This document shows positions 8,570-16,148 of a stretch of DNA of 17,553 bases, one piece after another. How positions within the stretch are numbered: position 1 is the stretch's first letter; every line of letters starts with the position of its first letter. Made by a program: the position numbers and the translations under genes. This DNA comes from Candidatus Woesearchaeota archaeon. Lineage in GTDB: Archaea; Nanobdellota; Nanobdellia; Woesearchaeales; JAUUYB01. Below the pieces are notes generated by a model. It was given only the letters and a program-made list of their open reading frames with translations, had not been told where the DNA came from and searched no databases. The DNA is taken from assembly GCA_030590605.1 (NCBI GenBank), contig JAUUYB010000009.1:1-17553 (forward strand). The letters run 5' to 3'.

Positions 8570-8684
8570 CGTAACCTATATAGTCTACGAAAAGTATATA
8601 GATATTAATATGAGTGTAGCTCGCACTGAATCCTAATCCCCCAGTGGTTTACTTGATTTCGAAATTTTTTGTAGTAGCTTCGGC

Positions 8685-8699
8685 GCTGGTCGAACCAGC
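8685..8699. repeat. Short perfect inverted repeat (6-base arms, 3-base loop)
   Basis: GCTGGT, loop CGA, ACCAGC on the plus strand. It lies 37 bases downstream of the AbrB-PhoU stop. It is too short for a transfer RNA and has no T run on the minus strand after it. It could be a protein-binding site or a stabilising 3' hairpin; no function can be assigned. Confidence 0.4.
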
Positions 8700-8735
8700 T
8701 GGAGAAGTTGTGACAATAATCAATCAGAAATGTTG

Positions 8736-9620
8736 TTATTCAATCTCTAGAGTAACTGCCCAGTCTGCAAGGACTTCTGAGATATTCAAGAGGAGATCCC
8801 TAACCCTTCTCTTATCATAAGTCGGGACATCCTTTACTTTTTGATCATCGATCTGTTTAACCGTTCCGATGAATTCGATTATCGTGGAATGTGTCAGCCT
8901 AGTCTTCTTGCTTTCAGTATCATCAAGGATATCCTTGAGTGAATCGATAACTTTCCTGACTGACCTGAAGAAATCTTTCTCTTCTGTCTCGAGATTGATT
9001 AGGTGGTCTACCATCCTCTCGAGGTCTCTGGATATCCAGGAGATGTAGTATAGATCGATCGCTTTCATGTGCTTAGATGGGTGACTGTTAGTAAGGGCGC
9101 CTATAATCGCCTTATCTATCAGCATCTTGCTCCGGTCAATCTCTTCTTCATATCGATTGATCAGCATAGGGTCAGGAGTATGTGTCATGATAATCAGTAG
9201 ATTCTTGATCTTCATGAGCATGGTCTTCAGAAGAGAGTCTGGATCAGCTACAATTATAGAGGACTGTCCTTGGATCTTCTTGTTGTCGAATTCGACGGAT
9301 TCGAGACTGATCAGGTTCTTTTGTTCTAGGAGTTTTGAGTAATCAGTGTTCTTCTCTAGATGTATCTTGAATGATTTCAGCGGATTTATGTAGCATGCGA
9401 CTAAAAATTTGTTTATTACATCCACATCATCTACAAATATGGAAATCTCAATATCTTTTAGTTTTTTCTCTTCGAGTTGCGGCGAGACTATCAGATCACT
9501 GTTCCAGGGCTGGTTGACCATGACTGTCGACCCATTTTTTATGCCGTTGTTCTTACACCAATTCGTCGGAAGATAGAGGTAGTGCATGTCTCCTGATTTC
9601 TGAATCTTTCGAGTATCCAT
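8736..9620 (-). CDS. AbrB-domain plus PhoU-like domain regulator
   Basis: 294 residues from the ATG at 9620, chosen because AGGTGA (9626-9631) lies five bases before it; a GTG three codons earlier sits inside that site. Residues 1-35 (RKIQKSGDMHYLYLPTNWCKNNGIKNGS) form a SpoVT/AbrB-like swapped-hairpin DNA-binding domain. The remainder, from about residue 120, is helical with a PhoU-like pattern (for example HMKAIDLYYISWISRDLERMVDH), resembling the helical bundles that sense phosphate-transporter state. Archaeal proteins with this domain pair are usually labelled PhoU-family regulators. No pst transporter gene is in the window, so a phosphate role is only suggested. An inverted repeat (9640-9656) in its own promoter could be its operator. 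The gene lies between gatE and the ATP synthase operon in the same direction. Confidence 0.75.
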   Translation of the reverse strand: MDTRKIQKSGDMHYLYLPTNWCKNNGIKNGSTVMVNQPWNSDLIVSPQLEEKKLKDIEISIFVDDVDVINKFLVACYINPLKSFKIHLEKNTDYSKLLEQKNLISLESVEFDNKKIQGQSSIIVADPDSLLKTMLMKIKNLLIIMTHTPDPMLINRYEEEIDRSKMLIDKAIIGALTNSHPSKHMKAIDLYYISWISRDLERMVDHLINLETEEKDFFRSVRKVIDSLKDILDDTESKKTRLTHSTIIEFIGTVKQIDDQKVKDVPTYDKRRVRDLLLNISEVLADWAVTLEIE

Positions 9621-9639
9621 GATATTCACCTAAATAGTA

Positions 9640-9656
9640 CTATATAGAATATATAG
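9640..9656. promoter_or_regulatory. Candidate operator: 7-base inverted repeat in the AbrB-PhoU promoter
   Basis: CTATATA-GAA-TATATAG, a perfect inverted repeat with a 3-base spacer, lies between a TATA-like TTTATATT (9659-9666, minus strand) and the ribosome binding site of the AbrB-PhoU gene. A repressor bound here would block transcription start, and the gene itself encodes an AbrB-type domain, so self-regulation is a reasonable guess. AT-rich palindromes also arise by chance around archaeal TATA boxes. Confidence 0.4.
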
Positions 9657-9663
9657 GTAATAT

Positions 9664-9670
9664 AAAAAAA
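9664..9670 (-). terminator. Oligo-T terminator of the nif3-gatD-gatE operon
   Basis: Seven consecutive T on the minus strand, 22 bases after the gatE TAA stop. A U-rich tract without a needed hairpin is the usual archaeal intrinsic terminator. The same bases overlap the TATA-like box of the following AbrB-PhoU gene. Confidence 0.5.
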
Positions 9671-9691
9671 GAGCGGTGTTTTACTAGAAAA

Positions 9692-11110
9692 TCATTTTAG
9701 TTGTTCTTTTATGATCTCTGAGACTACTTTTCCGTCAACTTTTCCGCTGAACTTTGCCATGATCATGCCCATAAGTGCTCCAAATGGTTTATCTGGGTTA
9801 TCCTTAACTATTTCAGCGATGCTTTTCTTCAGTTCTGCCTGACTTACCCCTTTGTATGCATCCTTGTTGAATTTTCCTTTAGAAATCGCAACCAATGCGT
9901 CTAATATAGCTCCTTTCGGCACTTTTCCAGCGTCGATAAGAGCGAAGAGATTGAGATACTGGTTTTCTGAAACATTTGAGATATCTATATCATTCTTCCT
10001 CCGAATCTCCCGGGGTGCAGAAATCAGAGTCTCAGCAATAAATGGGCCTTTGATGACTTTCGATTTTTCAATCGCCTTCTCAAAAGTAGCGCTCGCAGCT
10101 GACTTTGCGACTTTTTTTGCTAAGTCTTCGCCAAGTCCGAATTCTTTTCCATATCGTTTTACTTTGTCATCGATGAGTTCTATGTCGTCAAGAGCGATGT
10201 CGCTCGGAATGACAGGAAGAATATCAGTCTCAGGGTACATCCTTGCGCTTCCAGGCATGGGTCTCAAGAATACAGTTTTTCCTCCTTGTTCAGCTTTCCT
10301 GACTGTGCTTTTTACTTTTTCTCCTTTCTTCAATAGTTTTTGCTGTCTGGAGATCTCTCCAATGATTATATCTGGAATAGATTTTAGATCCTGAAATCCT
10401 TTAATCTCTGTCCTCACCCCTCCTTTGATAGATACGTTTACATCTTGTCTTATCGTGCCGATCCCTCTCTTAACCCGGCTTGTGGATCTTAGGATCATGC
10501 CAATCTTTTCAGCGCATTCCTTTGCGTGATCAGGATCTTTTATGCCAGCATCGGTGCTCACTTCTATGAGCGGTACGCCGAGACGGTCCAGGCGGAAGGT
10601 GACAGTCTTATCATCTTCTGTCACTTTTTTTGCCGCTTCTTCCTCGAGACAGATCAAAGGGATATTGATCTTACCTTTTGAAGTGTCGATGTAACCATCG
10701 ACAGCGATAAGGGCGGTCCTTTGGAAGCCTGAGACATTGGAGCCATCAACCACGGTCTTTCTCATGACCTGAATCTCGTCGATAACTTTGGCATTGAAGA
10801 GGTGTGCTGCCTGGAGACCTATCTCTAATGCTTCCTTGTTCATAGGGTGGGGAGGTTCTTCATCCATCTCGACCAGGCAGGAAGAGGTCGTGCATGCCTG
10901 GTAATTGAAAATGCGATCTTTTTTCTTTTCATGGGATGCTGCAGCGTCTACCTTCCCTGTCTCTCCTGCTACAGCTCTCAGTTTTCTTGAGAAGAAGATA
11001 TCCGGATCCTTATCGTGGACAATCGAAGGGCATTCGCAGTAGAGCTTATGGGTCTCCAGCTGCTGGTGAATCTCGATTCCACACATAAATCCTAATTTTT
11101 CGTAGTCCAT
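9692..11110 (-). CDS. gatE: Glu-tRNA(Gln) amidotransferase subunit GatE lacking the GAD domain
   Basis: 472 residues. The kinase-like transamidation core is clear: GIEIHQQLETHKLYCECPS at the start, paired cysteines C25/C27 and C73/C78 (a likely zinc site), DEEPPHP, MRKTVVDGSNVSGFQRT, RLDRLGVPLIEVSTD, KRGIGTIRQDVNVSIKGG and RPMPGSARMYPETD. The C-terminal YqeY-like tail that contacts tRNA is present, ending GKVDGKVVSEIIKEQL. The sequence style (GETGKVDAA, QVMRKTV, Asp-Glu-Glu-Pro-Pro-His) is GatE rather than bacterial GatB, and it follows gatD. Archaeal GatE is normally about 610-640 residues because an AspRS-like GAD domain is inserted before RPxPGSARMYPETD; here residues 255-283 bridge that point directly. 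It amidates Glu-tRNA(Gln) with ammonia delivered by GatD. It starts one base after the gatD stop. Confidence 0.9.
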   Translation of the reverse strand: MDYEKLGFMCGIEIHQQLETHKLYCECPSIVHDKDPDIFFSRKLRAVAGETGKVDAAASHEKKKDRIFNYQACTTSSCLVEMDEEPPHPMNKEALEIGLQAAHLFNAKVIDEIQVMRKTVVDGSNVSGFQRTALIAVDGYIDTSKGKINIPLICLEEEAAKKVTEDDKTVTFRLDRLGVPLIEVSTDAGIKDPDHAKECAEKIGMILRSTSRVKRGIGTIRQDVNVSIKGGVRTEIKGFQDLKSIPDIIIGEISRQQKLLKKGEKVKSTVRKAEQGGKTVFLRPMPGSARMYPETDILPVIPSDIALDDIELIDDKVKRYGKEFGLGEDLAKKVAKSAASATFEKAIEKSKVIKGPFIAETLISAPREIRRKNDIDISNVSENQYLNLFALIDAGKVPKGAILDALVAISKGKFNKDAYKGVSQAELKKSIAEIVKDNPDKPFGALMGMIMAKFSGKVDGKVVSEIIKEQLK

Positions 11111-11111
11111 C

Positions 11112-12380
11112 TTAGTAAAAATCTCCTGGGTCTAATCTAAAGTTTATCTCTCCTCTTAGGTTCTTTGGGAGCAATTCTTTTGTCTCTTTTGTTGAATAGT
11201 TTCCTAAAAGCCAGGATAGCTTGATGTACGCGGTCTCAGGAAGCATGTCCTCACAGAAAATGCATCCGATGTTCGAAAGCCGCCGGAGATTTGAGTAGAC
11301 TGTCGGATGAACCCTGCCGTAGATACATTGGGATGTGATCGCGACAATGCCTCCTTTCTTGATGAATGATTTAAGTATTTCATACTTCTTTAAGTTTTCT
11401 TTGCCTATACTTGTCGGTGCATGGCCGAGTCCGGTCCCTTCAATCACGATAGCCTTGTAGTTTTTTGTTGCGAATTCGAACAATGAAGTAGACATGTTCG
11501 TGTGGGTCTTGATGAGTCCGACTTTGTCGCTTAACTCAGGTTTAATGGTAAGTTTGTTCCCTTTGTAGATATCATTGAAGAGTTCGAGCTTGCGGTCAAT
11601 ATAATCTATCCGTGCTACAGGTCCACAATTGACAGGCTTGAAGGCATCCCTCCTGCTGGTATGCATCTTTCTAGTTTTTGTCGCAGGCAGGATGACGCAG
11701 GAATCGTCATCAGTGTTCTCATGCATGCAGATGTATACCCCTGATGTGTCAATCCCTGAAATGAACTGGGCTGCGCAGATGAGATTCATGGCTGCATCAC
11801 TGCTTCCTCTGTCTGAAGATCGTTGGGATCCGACTAATATCACTGGGATATCTATCTCTTCGAACATGAATGCAAGAGCGGCAGCGGTGTAGGTAAGAGT
11901 ATCAGTCCCGTGTCCGATAATGATTCCATCTGTTCCTGCTTTCGCATGTCTTTGGATAGCTTTTGCGATCTTCTGGTAATCAGAGAAGTTCATATCTTCA
12001 CTCATCATGTTCGCTACAAGATCTGTCTCGATATTCGCGATATCTTTGATTTCTGGAACTAATTGGATGAGATCAGATGCTGTGAAATGTGCGGTCACCC
12101 CTCCTGTCTCATAGTCGACTTTTGAAGCGATGGTACCTCCTGTGTGAAGGACTGTTATTGTCTTTTTCTTTGGGTCTTTTTTTAATGGGGTTTCCTTTTT
12201 TGTATCTGATGCGGGTTTGTTCTTCAGGAGCTCTTTCTTGACAATTGATTTTGGAGAGATGCCTATATTGTAACCATTATCGAGCTTCACGATGACAGAG
12301 TCAGTCTCTTCATTCGGCATGAGGATGCCTGTGAACTCATTTTCTTTTGTCCGAACCTTTATTGTGTCTCCTGGTTTCAT
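11112..12380 (-). CDS. gatD: Glu-tRNA(Gln) amidotransferase subunit GatD (asparaginase-like)
   Basis: 422 residues, close to the family norm of about 430. Residues 1-50 are the small N-terminal beta domain (GDTIKVRTKENEFTGILMP) that separates GatD from free L-asparaginases. From residue 74 comes the asparaginase fold: TVLHTGGTIASK with nucleophile Thr83, GHGTDTLTYTAAAL with Thr159-Asp160, VGSQRSSDRGSSDA, and the RKMHTSRRDAF motif with Lys237. These make up the Thr/Thr/Asp/Lys catalytic set. It hydrolyses Gln or Asn to release ammonia for GatE. The ATG overlaps the TGA stop of the nif3-like gene by four bases (ATGA), so the two are translationally coupled, and gatE follows after one base. Confidence 0.95.
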   Translation of the reverse strand: MKPGDTIKVRTKENEFTGILMPNEETDSVIVKLDNGYNIGISPKSIVKKELLKNKPASDTKKETPLKKDPKKKTITVLHTGGTIASKVDYETGGVTAHFTASDLIQLVPEIKDIANIETDLVANMMSEDMNFSDYQKIAKAIQRHAKAGTDGIIIGHGTDTLTYTAAALAFMFEEIDIPVILVGSQRSSDRGSSDAAMNLICAAQFISGIDTSGVYICMHENTDDDSCVILPATKTRKMHTSRRDAFKPVNCGPVARIDYIDRKLELFNDIYKGNKLTIKPELSDKVGLIKTHTNMSTSLFEFATKNYKAIVIEGTGLGHAPTSIGKENLKKYEILKSFIKKGGIVAITSQCIYGRVHPTVYSNLRRLSNIGCIFCEDMLPETAYIKLSWLLGNYSTKETKELLPKNLRGEINFRLDPGDFY

Positions 12381-13120
12381 TGTCCTGTCGGTATATCGAT
12401 AAATATTGTCTCTATATTAAACTTTTCCTCGAGCAATTTTGCAACCAGCTTCACACCTACAGTCTCAGTCGCATAATGCCCTGCGTAGACCACATTGATG
12501 CCACATTCCTCTGCGAAATGGTAAGTGGTATGGAATTCCTCTCCTGTGATAAGAGTGTCTATACCGAGACGTCTGCATTCATGGATACCAAAAGCGCCGC
12601 CGCCGCTGATGATCCCTACTTTTTTTGTGATTTTCGGTCCATACCCCTGGACAACTGAGCTTGTCTTCAATGATCTGTCAAGCGATCTCTTGATTGATCG
12701 GATAGGCATACTTAATCTACCATAAAATCCTGCATAGACTCCATGATAGAAACCGAATTTTGAAAGTTTTTTCATCCCAAGCGATCCGGCGATCCCTGCA
12801 TTGTTTCCAAGTGTGGGATGGATATCAATAGGAAGATGGGCAGCGAACAGTGTGATCCGGTTCTTTTTCAGCCATTCAAGCCTCTTATTGCGGATATCAT
12901 TGACTTGTCCTTTCCATTTGACACCATGATGGACGAGGATCATCTGACAGCCTTCCTTTTTTGCTGTTTCGAAGAGGCGTATTGAAGCGTCGACGCTGAT
13001 CGCTATCTTTTTTACCTCTGGGTTACCTGCTACCTGGACTCCATTCACAGATGCGTCAGGGATACTGGATATATCGAGCTCTTTTCTGAGAAACCTTGTT
13101 ATCGTGTTTCGTTTTACCAT
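12377..13120 (-). CDS. Nif3-like dinuclear metal-centre protein
   Basis: 247 residues, the compact Nif3/YbgI form. Metal-ligand candidates are all present: His64-His65 in LVHHG, His95 and Asp99 in AAHLPIDIH, and His215 with Glu219 in GHYATE. VNGVQVAG near the N-terminus and ISGGGAFGIHEC with the glycine-rich turn at about 170-180 are also family marks. Proteins of this family form hexameric toroids with two metals per subunit; they are often annotated as GTP cyclohydrolase I type 2 homologues, but the real reaction in archaea is unclear. It is the first gene of the operon with gatD and gatE. No ribosome binding site precedes the ATG and a TATA-like box lies about 32 bases upstream, suggesting a nearly leaderless message. 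Confidence 0.88.
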   Translation of the reverse strand: MVKRNTITRFLRKELDISSIPDASVNGVQVAGNPEVKKIAISVDASIRLFETAKKEGCQMILVHHGVKWKGQVNDIRNKRLEWLKKNRITLFAAHLPIDIHPTLGNNAGIAGSLGMKKLSKFGFYHGVYAGFYGRLSMPIRSIKRSLDRSLKTSSVVQGYGPKITKKVGIISGGGAFGIHECRRLGIDTLITGEEFHTTYHFAEECGINVVYAGHYATETVGVKLVAKLLEEKFNIETIFIDIPTGQ

Positions 13121-13148
13121 TTTAAATGAAGATAATAGGTGTAAATCT

Positions 13149-13156
13149 CATATATC
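13149..13156 (-). promoter_or_regulatory. TATA-like box of the nif3-gatD-gatE operon
   Basis: GATATATG on the minus strand, centred about 32 bases before the nif3 ATG. A transcript starting about 25 bases downstream would have only a few leader bases, in keeping with the absence of a ribosome binding site. Confidence 0.45.
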
Positions 13157-13184
13157 CCCCCAATGTAAGAATGTTCTTTTCCTC

Positions 13185-13192
13185 TATAAATA
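13185..13192 (+). promoter_or_regulatory. TATA-like box before the small membrane protein gene
   Basis: TATAAATA on the plus strand, about 72 bases before the ATG at 13261. It predicts a leader of some 45-50 bases that is very AT-rich. With the nif3 box it makes the 140-base spacer 13121-13260 a divergent promoter region. Confidence 0.4.
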
Positions 13193-13260
13193 CTTTTTTA
13201 TTGTACATATCATCAATTAATCAGAAAAACATTAATATTTCAAAGCAATTCTCTGGAAAT

Positions 13261-13431
13261 ATGAAGACATTCAGAAGAACAGTCATTTCGAACGGAATAT
13301 CATTCGGGTCTGCGCTTGCAATAGTGCTCTCGTATGTCCAAAACGGCTCGATATTATGGGCTATGTTCCATGGACTCCTAAGCTGGGTCTATGTGGTATA
13401 CTTCATCGTAGTCTACAGGTTGCTTTTCTAA
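13261..13431 (+). CDS. Small two-helix membrane protein
   Basis: 56 residues. After a basic start ([12 protein letters not shown]) come two hydrophobic segments, about residues 12-28 ([17 protein letters not shown]) and 31-54 (a segment containing [20 protein letters not shown]). The pattern NG..FG.ALA.V.SY....S..WA..HG.L.W.YV.Y resembles a family of roughly 50-residue uncharacterised membrane proteins that I recognise from several bacteria and archaea. A longer reading from 13126 is open, but its first 45 residues come from AT-rich promoter sequence and do not resemble the family, so the internal ATG is preferred. Only a weak GGAA precedes it. The TAA stop interleaves with the TAG stop of the Cdc48 locus on the other strand. 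Function unknown. Confidence 0.65.
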   Translation: MKTFRRTVISNGISFGSALAIVLSYVQNGSILWAMFHGLLSWVYVVYFIVVYRLLF

Positions 13432-14732
13432 CCGAAGTAATTTGGAGAATCTTTTTTCATCTCCTTAGCACGTGCAGATGAGAATTGTGTCCTGAGCTGT
13501 TTGTAGTTCTCTTCTACATCCTTAGTGACTGAAGGAGGGACTTTCTTGATCGCTTCCTCAAAATGGGGCATCTTGACGTTCTCAGCTGATTTTCTCTGCC
13601 TGAGCGCGAAGATAGCCGCTTCTCTACAGATAGATTCAATATCTGCTCCAGCATACTCTTCTGTCTTCTCTGCAAGCGTCCTTAGATTCACGTCTTTTAG
13701 TGGCATATCTTTTGTGTGGACCTTGAAAATCTCTTCCCTAGAAGCCAAATCAGGGGCAGGGGTCAATATGATCCTGTCAAATCTTCCTGGTCTGAGAAGA
13801 GCGGTATCAAGCATATCTGGGCGGTTCGTCGCAGCGATAACTACCACGTCGTTTAGTTCCTCTAAACCATCAAGTTCTGTCAGGAGTTGGTTCACGACCC
13901 GTTCTGTTACATTATTATCCTGGGAAAGCCCCCTTCTAGGTGCGATAGAGTCTATCTCGTCGAAGAATATGATAGTAGGTGAGGTCTGTCTGGCTTTCTT
14001 GAATACTTCTCTAACTGCTTTCTCGCTCTCGCCGACCCATTTCGAAAGCATTTCCGGACCCTTCACCAAAATGAAGTTCGCATTGCTCTCGTTCGCCACA
14101 GCTTTTGCGAGAAGAGTCTTACCTGTTCCAGGGGCTCCATAAAGAAGGACGCCTTTTGGCGGCTTCACACCCAGTCTCCTGAATGAATCAGGACTTTTGA
14201 GCGGCCATTCCACTGCTTCGATAAGTTCTTGTTTTACGTCTTCCAACCCGCCGATCTGTTTCCATTTGACGTTAGGGATATCCACTAACACTTCCCTTAG
14301 TGCGGAGGGTCTGACAATCTTTAATGCATTCCTGAAATCGTCCATGCTGATATAAAGCTTGTCCAGCACTGATTTAGGTATCGCCTCGTCTTCTTTGATC
14401 CTTATCTCTGGGAGAATCTTTCTTAGCACTATGATTGCAGCTTCTGTCGCCAGAGCGGATAGGTCAGCTCCGACATAACCATAAGTGATGTCAGAGAGTT
14501 CCCTCAATATGATATCTCTCACGATATTAGAGAGCAAATCATCAAGATCTGTCGTCTTCTTGATAGATTCAATCTTTTGAGTAAGGGTCTCTTCCAGATT
14601 GTTATCATTGATGACTTTTCCTTCTTCTATCCTGATGTTGTCCTGCATGGTGGACATGATATCTATGGAGAGTTTTCTCAGACCTTTCTTGATGATCTCA
14701 TGATATTTCCTCTTCGTCTCTTTTGGGATCAA
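13428..14732 (-). CDS. Cdc48/VAT-type AAA+ ATPase, C-terminal part (D1 lid and D2 ring)
   Basis: 434 residues if started at the TTG at 14732. Residues 79-150 are the D1 lid and D1-D2 linker ([21 protein letters not shown], then [19 protein letters not shown]), which cannot work without the D1 core encoded by the preceding frame. Residues 155-400 are a full D2 AAA+ module: [18 protein letters not shown], Walker A GAPGTGKT (199-206), Walker B IIFFDEID (254-261), sensor AATNRPD, arginine-finger region LLRPGRFDR, and lid [14 protein letters not shown]. The C-terminus ends NYFG, a loose match to the HbYX tail that docks on proteasomes. The TTG start has no ribosome binding site, and the frame stays open for another ~30 codons upstream, so this is probably one gene with the preceding frame, split by a frameshift. 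A separate, translationally coupled gene (TTGA overlap) is the alternative. Confidence 0.85.
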   Translation of the reverse strand: MIPKETKRKYHEIIKKGLRKLSIDIMSTMQDNIRIEEGKVINDNNLEETLTQKIESIKKTTDLDDLLSNIVRDIILRELSDITYGYVGADLSALATEAAIIVLRKILPEIRIKEDEAIPKSVLDKLYISMDDFRNALKIVRPSALREVLVDIPNVKWKQIGGLEDVKQELIEAVEWPLKSPDSFRRLGVKPPKGVLLYGAPGTGKTLLAKAVANESNANFILVKGPEMLSKWVGESEKAVREVFKKARQTSPTIIFFDEIDSIAPRRGLSQDNNVTERVVNQLLTELDGLEELNDVVVIAATNRPDMLDTALLRPGRFDRIILTPAPDLASREEIFKVHTKDMPLKDVNLRTLAEKTEEYAGADIESICREAAIFALRQRKSAENVKMPHFEEAIKKVPPSVTKDVEENYKQLRTQFSSARAKEMKKDSPNYFG

Positions 14733-16108
14733 AGAAAAGATGTACTTAGTGATTGAGTCCTTGATATCTCCGTGGAGATCTTCTCTCTTTCTGCAGTCTT
14801 CGGGATAAGAGCCAGAATATTCTCAGCCTGAATACTCTTTGTCACTCCACTTACAGTCTCCTTGAATTCCTTATAATCCAGATTCTTATCTATAGATGAA
14901 AGTTCAGTGTTGATAGGCATGTTCCGTGTGTGAATCTTGAATATCTCATGCCGTGCCTCAGCATCCGGGACACCGATCTCGATCTCCCGATCAAATCTTC
15001 CAGGTCTCCTAAGAGCGGGATCAAGAACATTTGGGATGTTTGTTGCGGCCAAGACGACTACTTTTCCTCTGCTCTGCAGTCCGTCCATCAATGCCAGAAG
15101 TTGTGCTACGACTCGCTTTTCGACTTCTCCGTGAGTCTCTTCCCTCTTAGATGCGATTGCGTCAATCTCGTCGATGAAAATGATCGATGGCGCATTGGCT
15201 TGTGCGTCTTCAAATTTTTTTCTGAGGTTTTCTTCGGATTGACCATAAAATTTTGACATGATCTCTGGACCGTTGATCAATATGAAATGTGAATTTGTCT
15301 CGTTGGCTACTGCTTTTGCGAGCAAGGTCTTACCAGTTCCTGGGGGGCCATGCAGAAGGACTCCTTTTGGAGGTTCTATCCCAAGCCGCTCGAACAACTC
15401 TGGATGCCTGAGAGGGAGCTCTACCATCTCACGGATCTTCTTCAACTCTTCCTTGAGCCCGCCGATATCTTCGTAGGCCACTTCCATCGAAACGGATTGC
15501 TCTTCATCGATATCGACTGCTTCAGGATTGAAAATGATCTCAGTCTGGTCGCTTATATAGACCGCTTGCTTCGGATTCGTCTCAGCGACGATAAATTTCA
15601 AGTCAGAAAGACCAAAATTCATACCAAAGAAATCTTCGTTCTTCATAAGGTCCTCGAAGATGTCTCCGAACAGAGGGGAATTCGTCATTGCGCTCTTCCT
15701 CCTGTTGGCGCCGCCGATCGAGACGATGTCTCCTTTCATGACTGCACGTCCAAGCAGGCCTCTCTTGAATATCGCGGGAGAAGCTCTTACGATAATACCT
15801 TTCCTTGCTGGAGAGATAGTCATCTTCTTCGCTTCCATGACATCAGACTTCCTGATACTCACTGTCTCTCCGATTCCTGTCTTTGCGTTCCTTCTGAGGA
15901 TACCATCCAGCCGGATGATGTTCAGTCCAATATCTCCAGGGTAAGATCTGTCTGCGATCCCTACAGTCTTTCGTTCCCCTTCGATCTCGATGAAGTCCCC
16001 AGGTCTAACATCTATCTCTTTCATGAAATTAGAATCTATCCTGATGATGCCCTTGTTTACATCGTCTTGAATCGCTTCAGCGACCTTGAGCTTGATTTCC
16101 TTTACCAT
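14729..16108 (-). CDS. Cdc48/VAT-type AAA+ ATPase, N-terminal part (N domain and D1 core)
   Basis: 459 residues. Residues 1-205 are the double-psi-barrel substrate-binding N domain ([41 protein letters not shown]), including the [19 protein letters not shown] insert seen in some archaeal Cdc48s. Residues 212-398 are the D1 core: [20 protein letters not shown], Walker A GPPGTGKT (254-261), Walker B IIFIDEID (309-316), sensor AATN (Asn357), arginine fingers in RRPGRFDRE (367-375) and KIHTRNMP. The D1 lid is missing; the frame instead enters a non-canonical helical segment (about 403-459) and stops. A protein-unfolding role with ATP hydrolysis is known for the family. The ATG has no ribosome binding site and a TATA-like box about 26 bases upstream, so the message is probably leaderless. 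The D2 half follows in the -1 frame. Confidence 0.88.
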   Translation of the reverse strand: MVKEIKLKVAEAIQDDVNKGIIRIDSNFMKEIDVRPGDFIEIEGERKTVGIADRSYPGDIGLNIIRLDGILRRNAKTGIGETVSIRKSDVMEAKKMTISPARKGIIVRASPAIFKRGLLGRAVMKGDIVSIGGANRRKSAMTNSPLFGDIFEDLMKNEDFFGMNFGLSDLKFIVAETNPKQAVYISDQTEIIFNPEAVDIDEEQSVSMEVAYEDIGGLKEELKKIREMVELPLRHPELFERLGIEPPKGVLLHGPPGTGKTLLAKAVANETNSHFILINGPEIMSKFYGQSEENLRKKFEDAQANAPSIIFIDEIDAIASKREETHGEVEKRVVAQLLALMDGLQSRGKVVVLAATNIPNVLDPALRRPGRFDREIEIGVPDAEARHEIFKIHTRNMPINTELSSIDKNLDYKEFKETVSGVTKSIQAENILALIPKTAEREKISTEISRTQSLSTSFL

Positions 16109-16148
16109 ATGTTCAATAGAGTTTCGACTATATCTTAAAAAGATTTCT

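Larger units (their letters stand above)
8524..8735. promoter_or_regulatory. Control region between the AbrB-PhoU gene and the ATP synthase operon
   Basis: A 212-base stretch without a convincing gene. Read on the minus strand it holds, before atpH, an AGGTGG ribosome binding site (8531-8536), a TATA-like TATTTAAG (8562-8569), an 8-base palindrome CTATATAG (8576-8583) and a related GTATATAG on the plus strand (8594-8601). Further from atpH are a perfect 10-base palindrome ATTTCGAAAT (8656-8665), a T6 run on the plus strand, and a hairpin GCTGGT-CGA-ACCAGC (8685-8699). No clear oligo-T terminator for the AbrB-PhoU gene is visible, so read-through into the ATP synthase operon is possible. Confidence 0.55.

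Noticed and set aside
8541..8629. C/D-box guide RNA (GTGATGA at about 8542, CTGA at about 8626)
   Set aside because: No good internal C'/D' pair or terminal stem, and the stretch is better explained as the atpH promoter and leader.
8681..8704. T-arm-like GCTGGTCGAACCAGC suggesting a transfer RNA
   Set aside because: No matching acceptor, D or anticodon stems at the right distances on either strand.
13126..13431. A 101-residue version of the small membrane protein starting at 13126
   Set aside because: Its first 45 residues are translated from the AT-rich divergent promoter region and include the TATA-like box; the conserved part starts at the ATG at 13261.
13525..14142. Plus-strand reading frame opposite the D2 ATPase
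   Set aside because: Shadow of a conserved AAA+ module on the other strand.
15350..16138. Long plus-strand reading frame (262 codons) opposite cdc48
   Set aside because: It is antisense to a strongly supported coding region, has no recognisable domains and no start signals.
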